Counted from the stretch's first letter, positions 8,942 to 18,175 are shown. The stretch is 40,391 nt of DNA from Mucilaginibacter sp. (GCA_016763755.1 JAESTD010000014.1:1-40391), one strand, 5' to 3'. The notes: generated from the letters alone by a model not told the origin. Numbers and translations are program-made.

Positions 8942-9052
8942 ATGAAAGCATCTGCCAAGACTACCGTACTATTAAAATCATTTGACTTACAGTTGTTGGC
9001 TTTGCTGAAAAGCGAACTACAAAATTTAAGAGGCGTTAAGAAAGCCGCCTAA
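8942..9052 (+). CDS. 36-residue microprotein of unknown function
   Basis: The ATG at 8942 opens a 36-residue frame (MKASAKTTVLLKSFDLQLLA, ending LRGVKKAA) with a basic start and end around an amphipathic helix rich in Leu. I do not recognise a family. Support for it being real is that a good intrinsic terminator follows 33 bases after the stop and that it sits alone in an otherwise unexplained gap of about 380 bases between a divergent kinase gene and a response regulator. It might instead be the visible part of a small RNA. No start-deciding ribosome binding site is seen. Confidence 0.45.
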   Translation: MKASAKTTVLLKSFDLQLLALLKSELQNLRGVKKAA

Positions 9053-9085
9053 ACATAATCAACAATCATCTACCTACGAAGAAGA

Positions 9086-9107
9086 AGCGCTTTATGGCGC
9101 TTTTTTT
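9086..9107 (+). terminator. Intrinsic terminator after the microprotein gene
   Basis: AGCGC-TTTATG-GCGCT hairpin followed by seven T (9101-9107). It ends the transcript of the short gene before the response regulator. Confidence 0.8.
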
Positions 9108-9135
9108 AATTAGTGCGATGCGAAACACTAATTAA
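9106..9135. promoter_or_regulatory. Perfect 10-bp inverted repeat abutting the response-regulator start
   Basis: TTAATTAGTG, 10 bases, CACTAATTAA. The right arm ends one base before the ATG at 9137, and the left arm begins in the T-run of the preceding terminator. As DNA it could be an operator; as RNA it would form a hairpin right at the start codon. The symmetry is seen directly; its use is inference. Confidence 0.5.
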
Positions 9136-9136
9136 T

Positions 9137-9517
9137 ATGGAAACTCCTAAAAAAATACTCGTAGTAGATGATGATACCAATATCCGGGAGGTCATCCACC
9201 TGGTGCTCGAAGCCGAAGGCTACGATATCAGAGAACTGGGTGACGGCCATGATATCGCTGGCACGATCCATAGCTTTCAGCCCGATATCATTCTGCTCGA
9301 TGTCATGCTCGGTGAAATGGACGGCCGCGACATTTGCCGCGAACTCAAACACACAGCCGAGACAGCAGATATCCCGATCATTATGGTATCCGCCACCCAC
9401 CGGGAAGAGGTGATCAGGGATGGTGACTGCCGTGCTAATGATTATTTGGCTAAGCCGTTTGATATCGGAGACCTGATCCGGAAAGTCGGTTTTACGCTGC
9501 CGCATAACAACCGCTGA
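9137..9517 (+). CDS. Single-domain response regulator (receiver only)
   Basis: 126 residues from the ATG at 9137; an upstream in-frame TTG at 9113 lies within the inverted repeat and is less likely. The whole protein is a CheY-like receiver: acidic pocket DDD near residues 11-13 (KILVVDDDTN), phospho-acceptor Asp in DIILLDVMLGEMDG near residue 55, Ser/Thr switch in IIMVSATH, and the Lys of LAKPFD. There is no output domain, so it acts by protein contact or as a phosphate shuttle. The two large kinases just upstream are natural partners, although the nearer one is broken. Two tandem hairpins follow the stop. Confidence 0.9.
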   Translation: METPKKILVVDDDTNIREVIHLVLEAEGYDIRELGDGHDIAGTIHSFQPDIILLDVMLGEMDGRDICRELKHTAETADIPIIMVSATHREEVIRDGDCRANDYLAKPFDIGDLIRKVGFTLPHNNR

Positions 9518-9532
9518 TAAAAAAATGGATTC

Positions 9533-9587
9533 GACAGCATTACTGCTGTCACTGAACAAAAGGCCAGGAGCCAATCCTGGCCTTTTG
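9533..9587. terminator. Tandem hairpins, bidirectional terminator between convergent genes
   Basis: A first hairpin GACAGCA-TTAC-TGCTGTC (9533-9550) is followed by a perfect 13-bp stem CAAAAGGCCAGGA / TCCTGGCCTTTTG (9557-9569 and 9575-9587) with loop GCCAA. The A/T-rich outer ends give a T-run in both directions, serving the response regulator (plus) and the monooxygenase-like gene (minus). Confidence 0.85.
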
Positions 9588-9589
9588 CT

Positions 9590-9883
9590 TTATTTAACGG
9601 CCAGGAGATCGACCTGTTCGATCACCGGGTCCGCCGCCAGCAGTTCCGGCGCTTTGGCCATCAGAGCAGCGGCGATCTGCCCGCCCAAATGCGCCTTGCG
9701 GCCTTCTTCGGTCTCAAAAGTATCAAAGATGCCGAAGGTCGATGGACCTAGCTGCAGCGCATACCAGCTGATGGTCTGCGTTTCAGCCGCTGCCAGCGGC
9801 AACGCGCTTTTAATGAAGTCAGCGACTTCCTGTTCTTTTCCGGGTTTGGCCTCCAGGCGGGCCAGCAATGCAAATTTTACCAT
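9590..9883 (-). CDS. Antibiotic biosynthesis monooxygenase (ABM) family, putative quinol monooxygenase
   Basis: 97 residues with the ABM ferredoxin-like fold: first strand FALLARLEAKPGKEQEVADF, the middle block ISWYALQLGPSTFGIFDTFE, and a conserved region with His (RKAHLGGQIAAAL). Length fits YgiN-like cofactor-free monooxygenases, which act as small cytoplasmic dimers on quinols or related aromatic substrates. The substrate cannot be read from sequence. TATCTTTG on the minus strand (9917-9910) matches the TAnnTTTG -7 element about 20 bases ahead of the start, so the gene probably has its own promoter. It is divergent from the DoxX gene. Confidence 0.85.
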   Translation of the reverse strand: MVKFALLARLEAKPGKEQEVADFIKSALPLAAAETQTISWYALQLGPSTFGIFDTFETEEGRKAHLGGQIAAALMAKAPELLAADPVIEQVDLLAVK

Positions 9884-10018
9884 GGCAGCTTCTTGTTTAA
9901 TGTATCAATCAAAGATAAGTGATTCGCAGCTCCGATCGTACTCTCAAAGAGAATGACTTATAGTTTGCCCGCAAGCATCCGGCAGGAGGAACTATTCGTA
10001 GTTATCTTAAACACACCT

Positions 10019-10561
10019 ATGAAAAACTGGCCACTGGTACAAAGACTGATCTGCCTGGAGCGCCGGTCCGTCGAATGGAAAGCCCGTAACGGCCTCCACA
10101 TCCTGCGCGTATCACTGGGCCTGGTATTTATTTGGTTCGGCATACTCAAATTCTTTCACGGTATCAGTCCGGCGGAAGAGATCGCGGGCCGGACGATCCT
10201 CAAACTCACCTTCGGTACCGTGAAACCCGCCGTTTCTCTGCCGGTACTGGCGATCTGGGAATGCACAATTGGCTTAGGCCTGCTGTTCCGCCGCTGGCTG
10301 ACACTGACCCTCGGGCTGCTCTATTTACAGATGGCCGGCACTTTCCTGCCGCTCTGGTTCTTTCCGCACGAAACTTTCAGTGCACTTTTTATCCCGACCC
10401 TGCTCGGGCAGTATATTATTAAGAACATCGTACTCTTATCTGGTGCTATCGTTTTAGGCGCTACCGTCAGGGGCGGCAGGCTGACCGTCAATGCGGCAAG
10501 GAAGTGGCCGCTTAAATTGAACTTTTCATCGCCCCGCAAGCCGGCGCCGCGGCGAATTTAA
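10019..10561 (+). CDS. DoxX-like inner-membrane protein
   Basis: 180 residues from the ATG at 10019; a longer frame from 9953 is open but its extra 22 residues look non-coding. Four membrane segments are visible: LHILRVSLGLVFIWFGILKF, AVSLPVLAIWECTIGLGLL, LTLTLGLLYLQMAGTFLPLW and IIKNIVLLSGAIVLGATV. The segment FIWFGILKFF and the overall four-helix plan place it in the DoxX/DoxD-like group. Such proteins are often linked to redox stress or quinone and thiosulfate metabolism, and the divergent quinol monooxygenase-like gene suits a quinone link, but the reaction is not known. The C-terminal tail is basic and cytoplasmic. Confidence 0.75.
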   Translation: MKNWPLVQRLICLERRSVEWKARNGLHILRVSLGLVFIWFGILKFFHGISPAEEIAGRTILKLTFGTVKPAVSLPVLAIWECTIGLGLLFRRWLTLTLGLLYLQMAGTFLPLWFFPHETFSALFIPTLLGQYIIKNIVLLSGAIVLGATVRGGRLTVNAARKWPLKLNFSSPRKPAPRRI

Positions 10562-10683
10562 AAATCTGAAAAACAAGTATTTCGCAGCCGTGTTATAACT
10601 AAAGTATTGACCGCTGCATACTTATCTTAATCCGGCTTGCCAGACCCAGCGATAACCATTCAGAAAAAGGTCACTGGTGAACT

Positions 10684-11298
10684 ATGGCTAAACGTAAAAT
10701 TAAACTAAGTGAGGAAGTGCTGATCCGCGCGATAAAAGAAAAAACCGAACTTGGTGCTAAAGCACTGTATGATATGTATTCGGGCTCACTGATGGGGGTG
10801 ATCAGCCGGATCGTCCCCGACCAGTTAATGGCAGAGGATATCTTGCAGGAATTGTTCCTGAAGATCTGGAATTCCTTTGATAAATATGACGCCGCAAAGG
10901 GCCGGCTGTTTACCTGGATGGTCAACCTGGCGCGAAACATTTCTATAGACACCCTACGCAAAAAAGATTTCCGGCAGCAGGCAATGCATGTTGACATCGC
11001 GGACTATGGCAGCGAGTTGGTGCAAGCCTTACTAAATTTTGACCCGGCCGACCTCAAACTGGTACGTACGGCAGTCGTCAACATGCCGGAAAAAGAACGG
11101 CAAGTGCTGGAACTGATCTATTTTAAAGGGTTTACTCATACCGAAGTGGCTGAGGCCCTGCAAATGCCGCTGGGTACGGTCAAAACCCGCTGCCGCGCCG
11201 CCTTAGTAACTTACGGAAATATTACCTCGCCGACCGGCGGATGGTGGTCTGTAATGCTTGATCACAAATTCAGATTACCGAAAAATTTACTTCAATGA
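10684..11298 (+). CDS. ECF sigma factor, SigK-like (3' end frameshifted near 11212)
   Basis: Region 2 (DMYSGSLMGVISRIVPDQLM, AEDILQELFLKIWNSFDKY, RLFTWMVNLARNISIDTLRK) and region 4 (MPEKERQVLELIYFKGFTHT, EVAEALQMPLGTVKTRCRAA) are complete. After RCRAALVT the frame turns into an unlikely tail (YGNITSPTGGWW). Adding one T at 11211-11212 restores LRKYYLADRR and a stop at 11259-11261, a normal ECF end. The corrected gene is therefore about 10684-11261 and would not overlap the VOC remnant behind it. ECF factors of this type normally precede an RskA-like anti-sigma gene, which is missing here; the orphan cupin protein at 1834-2418 is a conceivable partner. Confidence 0.88.
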   Translation: MAKRKIKLSEEVLIRAIKEKTELGAKALYDMYSGSLMGVISRIVPDQLMAEDILQELFLKIWNSFDKYDAAKGRLFTWMVNLARNISIDTLRKKDFRQQAMHVDIADYGSELVQALLNFDPADLKLVRTAVVNMPEKERQVLELIYFKGFTHTEVAEALQMPLGTVKTRCRAALVTYGNITSPTGGWWSVMLDHKFRLPKNLLQ

Positions 11299-11408
11299 GG
11301 GATAGCGATGCGGTTGCCTTCAGTATCATGAAAGCAGGCCATAAAGTCGTTTGGGCAGAGGGATATCTTTGGCAAACGTTTGTTAAAAACCTGATAAACA
11401 TATTTAAT
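11292..11408 (-). pseudogene. Remnant of a VOC/glyoxalase-family gene (C-terminal end only)
   Basis: Directly after the stop of the molybdenum subunit gene, an open minus-strand stretch of 38 codons ends with PNDFMACFHDTEGNRIAIPH and a TGA at 11294-11292. FMA-F-DTEGNRIA is the usual last strand of vicinal-oxygen-chelate (glyoxalase/bleomycin-resistance) proteins. There is no start codon and no room for the first 80 or more residues, so only the tail of a former gene is left. It marks an old deletion junction at the 3' end of the molybdenum cluster. Confidence 0.6.
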
Positions 11409-13697
11409 TTATGATTCAAAAAACTTCTCAGGTGTTAATGGCAGGTCCCGCAATCTTTTGCCGGTCGCGTTGAACACTGCATTTGCTATAGCTGCCGACA
11501 CTCCGGTGATCCCGATCTCCCCGATACCACGGGCACCAATGGGCGATATGTGCGGATCAGGCTTACCTATAAAATGAACATCAATAGGCGGTACATCCAA
11601 GTGTACCGGTACGTGATAATCCGCAAGGGTCCGTGTAACAGGGTTACCCCAGCGTTTATCATATTCAGTTGCTTCCATCAATGCGGCTCCTATGCCAAAA
11701 ATAACGCCACCAATGATCTGCGACCTGGCAGTTTTCTCGTTCATGATCCGGCCTACATCCTGTACACTGGTAACCCGTTTAACTCGTATGGTGCCAAAAT
11801 CCTCGTCTACCCAAACCTCGGCAAACTGCGCACCAAAGGAGTGAAACGCATATTGTTTGATATCGCTGTTTTGCTCCGGTGGCGTTTGGCTCGGTGTGCA
11901 AAGCGCGCTGGGAACCGTAAGGCCCGCACCTGAAACGGGCAAAGTTGTTGCACATGCTTCGATCTCGTTACGCTTTGCACGGTTCAGGATGTTCAAATAA
12001 GTCTCTGACCTATCCTCATTACCCTTTACAAAAAGCTTACCGTTGGCAAAACCGATATCTTCAGGTTTACTGCCATTTAGTTTCGAACCCGGATCGGCGA
12101 TAGCAATCGAGACAAGTTCTTTTCGCAGCAATACACAGGCATCTAAAGCCGCGGGATGGATACTTGCTGTAGTTTGCGAACCACCGGCCAATGGTGCCGG
12201 CGGAAGGCTGGAATCCCCGATCTTTACATCAATTTTTTCTACAGGTACACCCAGCGCATCAGCTGCGGTTTGGGCCAGGACGGTGTAAGTCCCGGTACCG
12301 ATATCAATAGAGGCGGTCATTACCGTCACATTGCCTTTATTATTCATCAATACCTTTACAGAAGCAGCGCTCCGTCCACCGGGATAGGTCGCTGTAGCCA
12401 TTCCATACCCCACTAAATATTTGCCCTGACGTTTTTGTCTCGGTTCCATACTACGGGATGCCCAGCCGAAACGTTCCGCACCGGTGCGGTAACATTCGAC
12501 CAGGAACTCGCTTGAAAAGTCATGGCCTTTTACCGGATCTTGGGCCGTATGATTTTTGATCCTGAATTCAACAGGGTCCATTTTTAGCTGATAAGCCATC
12601 TCGTCCATGGCGCATTCTAATGCAAAGGTACCAGGGGTCTCACCCGGTGCGCGCATGAAGGTCGGCGTGCTGCGGTCCAGATGCGCCACATTGTAAGTTA
12701 CTTCTCGAAGGGGGGCTTTATACAGCACCAGGGTTTGTTTCCCGCTGGGCTCAAAGAATTGCGTGAGGTTATTATAAGTGTCGGTGTGATGGCGCAATAC
12801 ATTTAACTGTCCGGCTGCATCGGTGCCCATGGCCACACGCTGGATAGTTGCTGCGCGATGACCAACGTTCGTCTGCATCATTTGCCTGGTCAGCGCCAGT
12901 TTTACCGGCCGGTTTGCTGCCTTGGCAGCTATAGCAACCAGCAAAGTATGCAGCCAAAGCCCCTTAGACCCGAAACCACCACCAACAAAAGGTGCTACGA
13001 CCCGCACGTTCTCCTGGTGCAAACCAAAGAAATAGGCGGCGATGGCACTTGTGAGTCCAACACCCTGGGTGGCATCATATAAAGTTAACCTATCAGTGCC
13101 TTCCCACACGGCAACCGTCGCGTGGGGCTCCATGGGGTGATGATGTTCAACCGGTGTCGAATAGGTATGATCTACTTTCTTGGCTGAGGCGGCGAGCGGG
13201 CCGGCAGCTTTACCTTCATTAACCTGAGCCTCCTCGCCCATGAACATTTTTGGTTTTGTGCTTTTGGGCAGTTCCGTCCTTAGGTCCACTGCAGCCTTAT
13301 CCGCTGTATAACGCACTTTCAGTTTATAAGCGGCTGCGCGTGCCTGCTCGTACGTTTCAGCAACGACCACCGCAACAAACTGACCGGGATAATGCACCAC
13401 GTTATCCTGCAAAGGCGGAAGGTTCTCGCCGAGGAAAGCCGCACCCGCTTTCATCTGTGCCTGCATATCCAGGGGCTTTAACTTATAAGCGTTCTTATAA
13501 CTGATCACCGCTATCACGCCGAGTTCTTTGCGGATAATGTCATCATCCATGGAGGCGATCTTTCCTTTAGCTATGGTAGCTCGTACAGGAAAGGCATAAG
13601 CCATATTTGGCTGGTTGAACTCCGCAGCATACGTCGCTTTGCCACTAACTTTCATGCGGCCATCAACACGGCTAATGGGTTTACCGGTTTCACTCAT
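11409..13697 (-). CDS. paoC: PaoC-like molybdenum-binding subunit of aldehyde oxidoreductase
   Basis: 762 residues from the ATG at 13697 (MSETGKPISRVDGRMKVSGK); the longer frame to 13772 is not credible. It has the xanthine-oxidase N-terminal hammerhead domain (about 1-125) and the two-part molybdopterin-binding domain: FVGGGFGSKGLW, FMRAPGETPGTFALE, GSQTTASIHPAALD, and near the C terminus GARGIGEIGITG, whose Glu is the catalytic base in this family. There is no signal peptide; export would be by association with the Tat-bearing small subunit. With the next two genes it forms a heterotrimer of the E. coli PaoABC type, which oxidises aromatic and aliphatic aldehydes in the periplasm with an MCD cofactor. 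The gene starts 5 bases after the FAD subunit ends. Confidence 0.9.
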   Translation of the reverse strand: MSETGKPISRVDGRMKVSGKATYAAEFNQPNMAYAFPVRATIAKGKIASMDDDIIRKELGVIAVISYKNAYKLKPLDMQAQMKAGAAFLGENLPPLQDNVVHYPGQFVAVVVAETYEQARAAAYKLKVRYTADKAAVDLRTELPKSTKPKMFMGEEAQVNEGKAAGPLAASAKKVDHTYSTPVEHHHPMEPHATVAVWEGTDRLTLYDATQGVGLTSAIAAYFFGLHQENVRVVAPFVGGGFGSKGLWLHTLLVAIAAKAANRPVKLALTRQMMQTNVGHRAATIQRVAMGTDAAGQLNVLRHHTDTYNNLTQFFEPSGKQTLVLYKAPLREVTYNVAHLDRSTPTFMRAPGETPGTFALECAMDEMAYQLKMDPVEFRIKNHTAQDPVKGHDFSSEFLVECYRTGAERFGWASRSMEPRQKRQGKYLVGYGMATATYPGGRSAASVKVLMNNKGNVTVMTASIDIGTGTYTVLAQTAADALGVPVEKIDVKIGDSSLPPAPLAGGSQTTASIHPAALDACVLLRKELVSIAIADPGSKLNGSKPEDIGFANGKLFVKGNEDRSETYLNILNRAKRNEIEACATTLPVSGAGLTVPSALCTPSQTPPEQNSDIKQYAFHSFGAQFAEVWVDEDFGTIRVKRVTSVQDVGRIMNEKTARSQIIGGVIFGIGAALMEATEYDKRWGNPVTRTLADYHVPVHLDVPPIDVHFIGKPDPHISPIGARGIGEIGITGVSAAIANAVFNATGKRLRDLPLTPEKFFES

Positions 13698-13701
13698 GAT
13701 C

Positions 13702-14733
<1,032 letters not shown>

Positions 14734-14781
14734 ATCAGACGCTTTAATTAACAATAAAAGGAACTTTGTTAAATACAGGTA

Positions 14782-15570
14782 TTAAATGGTGCCGTCGGCA
14801 AACTGCCAAACCTGGGCCACTGCTTTGTCGCCATGCACTTCGCGGATAGCGTTCACTATGTTGGGATAAGCACCGCAACGGCAAATATTGCCAGACATAC
14901 GTTCCCTAATCTCTTCATTGGAAAGGTTGACAGCGCTTTTCTTCTCACGGACATTAGCGGTTACGTAACTGGCATCACCATTTTTGGCTTCATCCATTAA
15001 TGCAACAGCTGAGCAGATCTGGCCCGGCGTACAATAGCCGCACTGAAACCCGTCGTGTTTGATGAAAGAAGCTTGCATGGGGTGTAGCTCATTGCCAGTG
15101 GCCAAACCTTCAATGGTGGTGACCCTTTTGTCTTCGCAGGTAGCGGCAAGCGTAAGGCAGGACAGCACGCGTTTGTCATCTACGATAACCGTACAGGCCC
15201 CGCATTGCCCATGATCACAACCCTTCTTTGAACCGGTAAGGCCTAAACGCTCCCGAAGGGTATCCAGCAGCGTCATCCGGGAATCTACTGTCAGCTTTTG
15301 GGTACTGCCATTGACCTCGAACGAAACATTGATCCCATTTTCGATCAGCTCGGACGGCTGCTCTTCAATCGGAACGCTGCGTGCCATCAGTTGCTCGATA
15401 CCTAAAAGATTTGCGGCCAGCAGGCTTGTGCCAGTAACGGCAAACAATTTTAGGAAATGCCGGCGTTTGATCCCTGAGGAGATGATCTCACCCATTTCAT
15501 CAGGCATCAATTCTTCTAATGCCTTACGTTCTGCTTCCGTGAGGTCAGAAAATGTAGATTTTTCTTCCAT
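14782..15570 (-). CDS. paoA: PaoA-like [2Fe-2S] subunit with Tat signal
   Basis: 262 residues. An unusually long 35-residue leader precedes the Tat motif KRRHFLKLF at 35-43 and a hydrophobic stretch to about 60. The plant-type ferredoxin cluster uses Cys118, 123, 126 and 138; the second [2Fe-2S] domain uses Cys177, 180, 230 and 232 ([23 protein letters not shown]). It exports the folded trimer to the periplasm and passes electrons from molybdenum to the FAD subunit. An insertion of about 15 residues (MDEAKNGDASYVTANVREKK) lies inside the second domain. The gap of 135 bases to the MoaC-MoaB gene is the largest in the run, so a separate promoter is possible, but I see no clear TAnnTTTG there. 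Confidence 0.92.
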   Translation of the reverse strand: MEEKSTFSDLTEAERKALEELMPDEMGEIISSGIKRRHFLKLFAVTGTSLLAANLLGIEQLMARSVPIEEQPSELIENGINVSFEVNGSTQKLTVDSRMTLLDTLRERLGLTGSKKGCDHGQCGACTVIVDDKRVLSCLTLAATCEDKRVTTIEGLATGNELHPMQASFIKHDGFQCGYCTPGQICSAVALMDEAKNGDASYVTANVREKKSAVNLSNEEIRERMSGNICRCGAYPNIVNAIREVHGDKAVAQVWQFADGTI

Positions 15571-15705
15571 AACGTACGTTTAAAGAGTAAGTTGAGGGTA
15601 GCGTGCCAAGGGCTTTACTATCCATTAAACACTTGTTAATCAAGAATGTTTTTTAGAATAAAGTTGGTAAAGACACCAATAATATTATTGCGGCGGCAAC
15701 GGTGT

Positions 15706-16614
15706 TCAATGTCTGCTGCCTTGCATTACCTTGAATATGTGCAGAACCTGTGGGAACAGCGCATCCATGCTCTCTTTAACACCCTTTACCGAACCGGGAA
15801 AAGTTAAAACCAAAGTCTCACCGATCAAACCCGCCACCCCGCGTGATAGCATGGCAAAAGGCATACGGTCTTGCCCATAGCGCCTCGATGTTTCCATCAG
15901 GCCATCAATAGTTTTTTCTATCAATGGCTTGATTGCATCGACCGTAACATCTCTTGGTGACAAGCCCGTTCCGCCGGTAAATATCAACAGGTTAATACCT
16001 TCAATAGTCAAAGATCTTGCTATCGCCTGTATACGCTCAAGATCGTCCGCTATAACTTCGTATTTTATAGTTTCAATACCAAATTGATTCAGCTTTGATA
16101 TGATCGTTCTTCCGGAAACATCCTCGCCATTGCCGGCTGCGATACTATCAGAACATACCACTACCGCCGCTTTAATGTGATCATGATCGGCTGCCTTGAA
16201 GTCAGATTTACCGCCTGACTTTTTCACAAGCCTGATAGACTGTATTTCCACCTTTTTATCTATCGGTTTTAACATATCATATAGGGTAAGCGCCGTTACC
16301 GAAGCACCATGCATGGCTTCAACCTCAACCCCTGTCTTGTAAATGGTATGCACTTCTACGGTGATGATAATATTTAGTCCGTCTATTTGATGTGTAATGG
16401 ATGTATATTCAACCGGCAGTGGATGGCAGTCAGGGATCATATCGCTTGTACGCTTCACCCCGAAAAGTCCGGCGGCCCTTGAAAATTCAAATACATCGCC
16501 TTTAGGCACTTTACGCTGTTCTATTGCTGCAATGGTCTCCGGTCTGGATACGGTGACCGTTGCCGTAGCGATAGCGATACGTAATGAGTTTGATTTATGC
16601 GTGATATCAACCAT
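15706..16614 (-). CDS. moaCB: Bifunctional MoaC-MoaB molybdenum cofactor protein
   Basis: 302 residues. MoaC occupies about 1-145 (MVDITHKSNSLRIAIATATV, MIPDCHPLPVEYTSI, VEVEAMHGASVTALTLYDM, KKSGGKSDF). MoaB occupies about 148-302 (AAVVVCSDSIAAGNGEDVSG, FTGGTGLSPRDVT, MLSRGVAGLIGETLVLTFPG). MoaC turns the MoaA product into cyclic pyranopterin monophosphate; MoaB/MogA-type domains adenylylate molybdopterin before molybdenum insertion. Fusing the first and the penultimate activities is known in Bacteroidetes and some other bacteria. The ATG directly follows the stop of moaE (TAA-ATG), implying coupled translation. Confidence 0.93.
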   Translation of the reverse strand: MVDITHKSNSLRIAIATATVTVSRPETIAAIEQRKVPKGDVFEFSRAAGLFGVKRTSDMIPDCHPLPVEYTSITHQIDGLNIIITVEVHTIYKTGVEVEAMHGASVTALTLYDMLKPIDKKVEIQSIRLVKKSGGKSDFKAADHDHIKAAVVVCSDSIAAGNGEDVSGRTIISKLNQFGIETIKYEVIADDLERIQAIARSLTIEGINLLIFTGGTGLSPRDVTVDAIKPLIEKTIDGLMETSRRYGQDRMPFAMLSRGVAGLIGETLVLTFPGSVKGVKESMDALFPQVLHIFKVMQGSRH

Positions 16615-17058
16615 TTATTTGTTTTCCTTCCATTGGTGCGTATTGTCTTCAAACAGTTCTTTACCCCAAATTGGCAGTTCTTTTTTTATACGCTCAACAA
16701 CTTCGGCACACGCCTGGGTTGCCGGCTCTCTGTGAGCAGATGAGGTAAACACGAAAAAACACAATTCGCCCGATTTAACGGTGCCCAGGCTATGATAAAT
16801 ATGCATACAAGTTAATGGGTATTTGCCAAATATCTCTTCGCGGATGGCGTGCATTTTTTCAAGCGCCAGATCCTCAAATGCGGTATACTCAATAGCAGTA
16901 ACGGTTTTGCCATCAACCTCATCACGCCTAACCTGGCCCAAAAATATCTGATGAGCACCGATCGAAGTTTTTGAGCTGTGTTTACCAATGCTGTCCGCAA
17001 TAAATGATGGCGACACCGGGCCTTTTATAAATATATTTTTTATTCTCTTATCGCTCAT
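16615..17058 (-). CDS. moaE: Molybdopterin synthase catalytic subunit MoaE
   Basis: 147 residues from the ATG at 17058 (MSDKRIKNIFIKGPVSPSFI), 7 bases after the MoeB stop; an ATG at 17079 inside moeB is an alternative. Family marks are GAHQIFLGQVRRDEVDGKTV, IEYTAFEDLALEKM, IYHSLGTVKSGELCFFVFTS, SAHREPATQACAEVVERIKK and LPIWGKELF, the last holding the Lys residues of the active site. MoaE binds two MoaD molecules and transfers sulfur to cyclic pyranopterin monophosphate to form molybdopterin. MoaD and the activating MoeB are the next genes upstream. Confidence 0.93.
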   Translation of the reverse strand: MSDKRIKNIFIKGPVSPSFIADSIGKHSSKTSIGAHQIFLGQVRRDEVDGKTVTAIEYTAFEDLALEKMHAIREEIFGKYPLTCMHIYHSLGTVKSGELCFFVFTSSAHREPATQACAEVVERIKKELPIWGKELFEDNTHQWKENK

Positions 17059-17065
17059 TTTCTTT

Positions 17066-18163
17066 CTATAATTGGCCATACCACCGTGCAATACCGCCTG
17101 CTAAACTATAAATATTCTTTTGGCCGTGATACTTCGATCTTAATTTCTCAGCTGCCGCCAAACTCCTGATACCATGCTGGCAAACCAACACAATGTTTGG
17201 CTCGTTTATTTCATCCGGAAGTGAAGAATCAAATGCCGACATCGGGACCTGTATATGTTTGGTGGAAAGCGAAGGCCGTTCGTGAATCTCCCTCACATCA
17301 ATGACTATTGTGGATCCCTTATTAATCAGATCATGCATTTCTTCAACATTTATCTCGATGATGTCGCTATCAGTTCCTGCTGAAATTTCCTGATACCGCC
17401 TAGTACTGAATTCGATCCTATCTGCCGGAAGTTCATAGGATCCAGCGGGAGCCGGCAAAATATCAATGATATAGATGCTTTGATCAAGCAGGTTATAGTT
17501 TAACAATTGGTTGATCAATGGTTTTCTTATACCTGTGATCAATTTGATCGCTTCTGCAGCCTGCATGGTTCCAATAACACCAGGGAGTACGCCGATGACA
17601 CCATTTTCCTCGCAATTAGGGATCTCGTGACTACCGGGCTGGTTCGGGAAAAGGTCGCGATAATTGGTTCTTAAGCCGTTCTCGTTGTTATCAAATACTG
17701 CAATTTGCCCTTCCCAGGCAGATACTGCAGCAAAGATCAATGGTTTATTGAGCAAAGCGCAAGCATCGTTTAAAAGGTACCTCGTCCCAAAATTATCGCT
17801 GCAATCCAGGATCACATCGTAATTTTCCAGCAGGTCTAAACAATTATCTGCTTTGATCGCAAAGGGAAAAGTTTCAATAATAGTTTCAGGATTAGCAGCC
17901 GTCAACTTTTGAAATGCAACTTCTGTCTTTAATTTCCCTATATCTGCTGTATTAAAAAGCACCTGGCGATGTAGGTTGCTCAGGCTAACATGATCGCCAT
18001 CCACTATGCCAATACGCCCTATACCTACTCCTGTAAAATACTGTAAGGCCGGGCAGCCCAGGCCCCCTGCACCTATCACTAATATGCTAGCCTTTGACAG
18101 TTTGTTTTGACTTCTAACGCCAAAACCCTGTAAAACGAGTTGCCTGCTGTACCTCTCACTCAT
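17066..18163 (-). CDS. moeB: MoeB adenylyltransferase fused to a rhodanese domain
   Basis: 365 residues. The E1-like domain (1-240) has the ATP loop GAGGLG at 31-36, DGDHVSLSNLHRQVLF at 55-70 and the conserved Cys184 (IPNCEENGVIGVLPG). A rhodanese domain (about 268-365) has its active Cys328 in LVCQHGIRS. The protein would adenylylate the C terminus of MoaD and may also carry the sulfur to be transferred. The C-Y-R-C zinc motif of E. coli MoeB is N-Y-R-D here, and the second Cys pair is also missing, so the structural zinc is absent. The stand-alone ThiF is a close relative, but operon position and the MoaD neighbour favour MoeB. Confidence 0.9.
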   Translation of the reverse strand: MSERYSRQLVLQGFGVRSQNKLSKASILVIGAGGLGCPALQYFTGVGIGRIGIVDGDHVSLSNLHRQVLFNTADIGKLKTEVAFQKLTAANPETIIETFPFAIKADNCLDLLENYDVILDCSDNFGTRYLLNDACALLNKPLIFAAVSAWEGQIAVFDNNENGLRTNYRDLFPNQPGSHEIPNCEENGVIGVLPGVIGTMQAAEAIKLITGIRKPLINQLLNYNLLDQSIYIIDILPAPAGSYELPADRIEFSTRRYQEISAGTDSDIIEINVEEMHDLINKGSTIVIDVREIHERPSLSTKHIQVPMSAFDSSLPDEINEPNIVLVCQHGIRSLAAAEKLRSKYHGQKNIYSLAGGIARWYGQL

Positions 18164-18175
18164 GTTTAGATTTGT

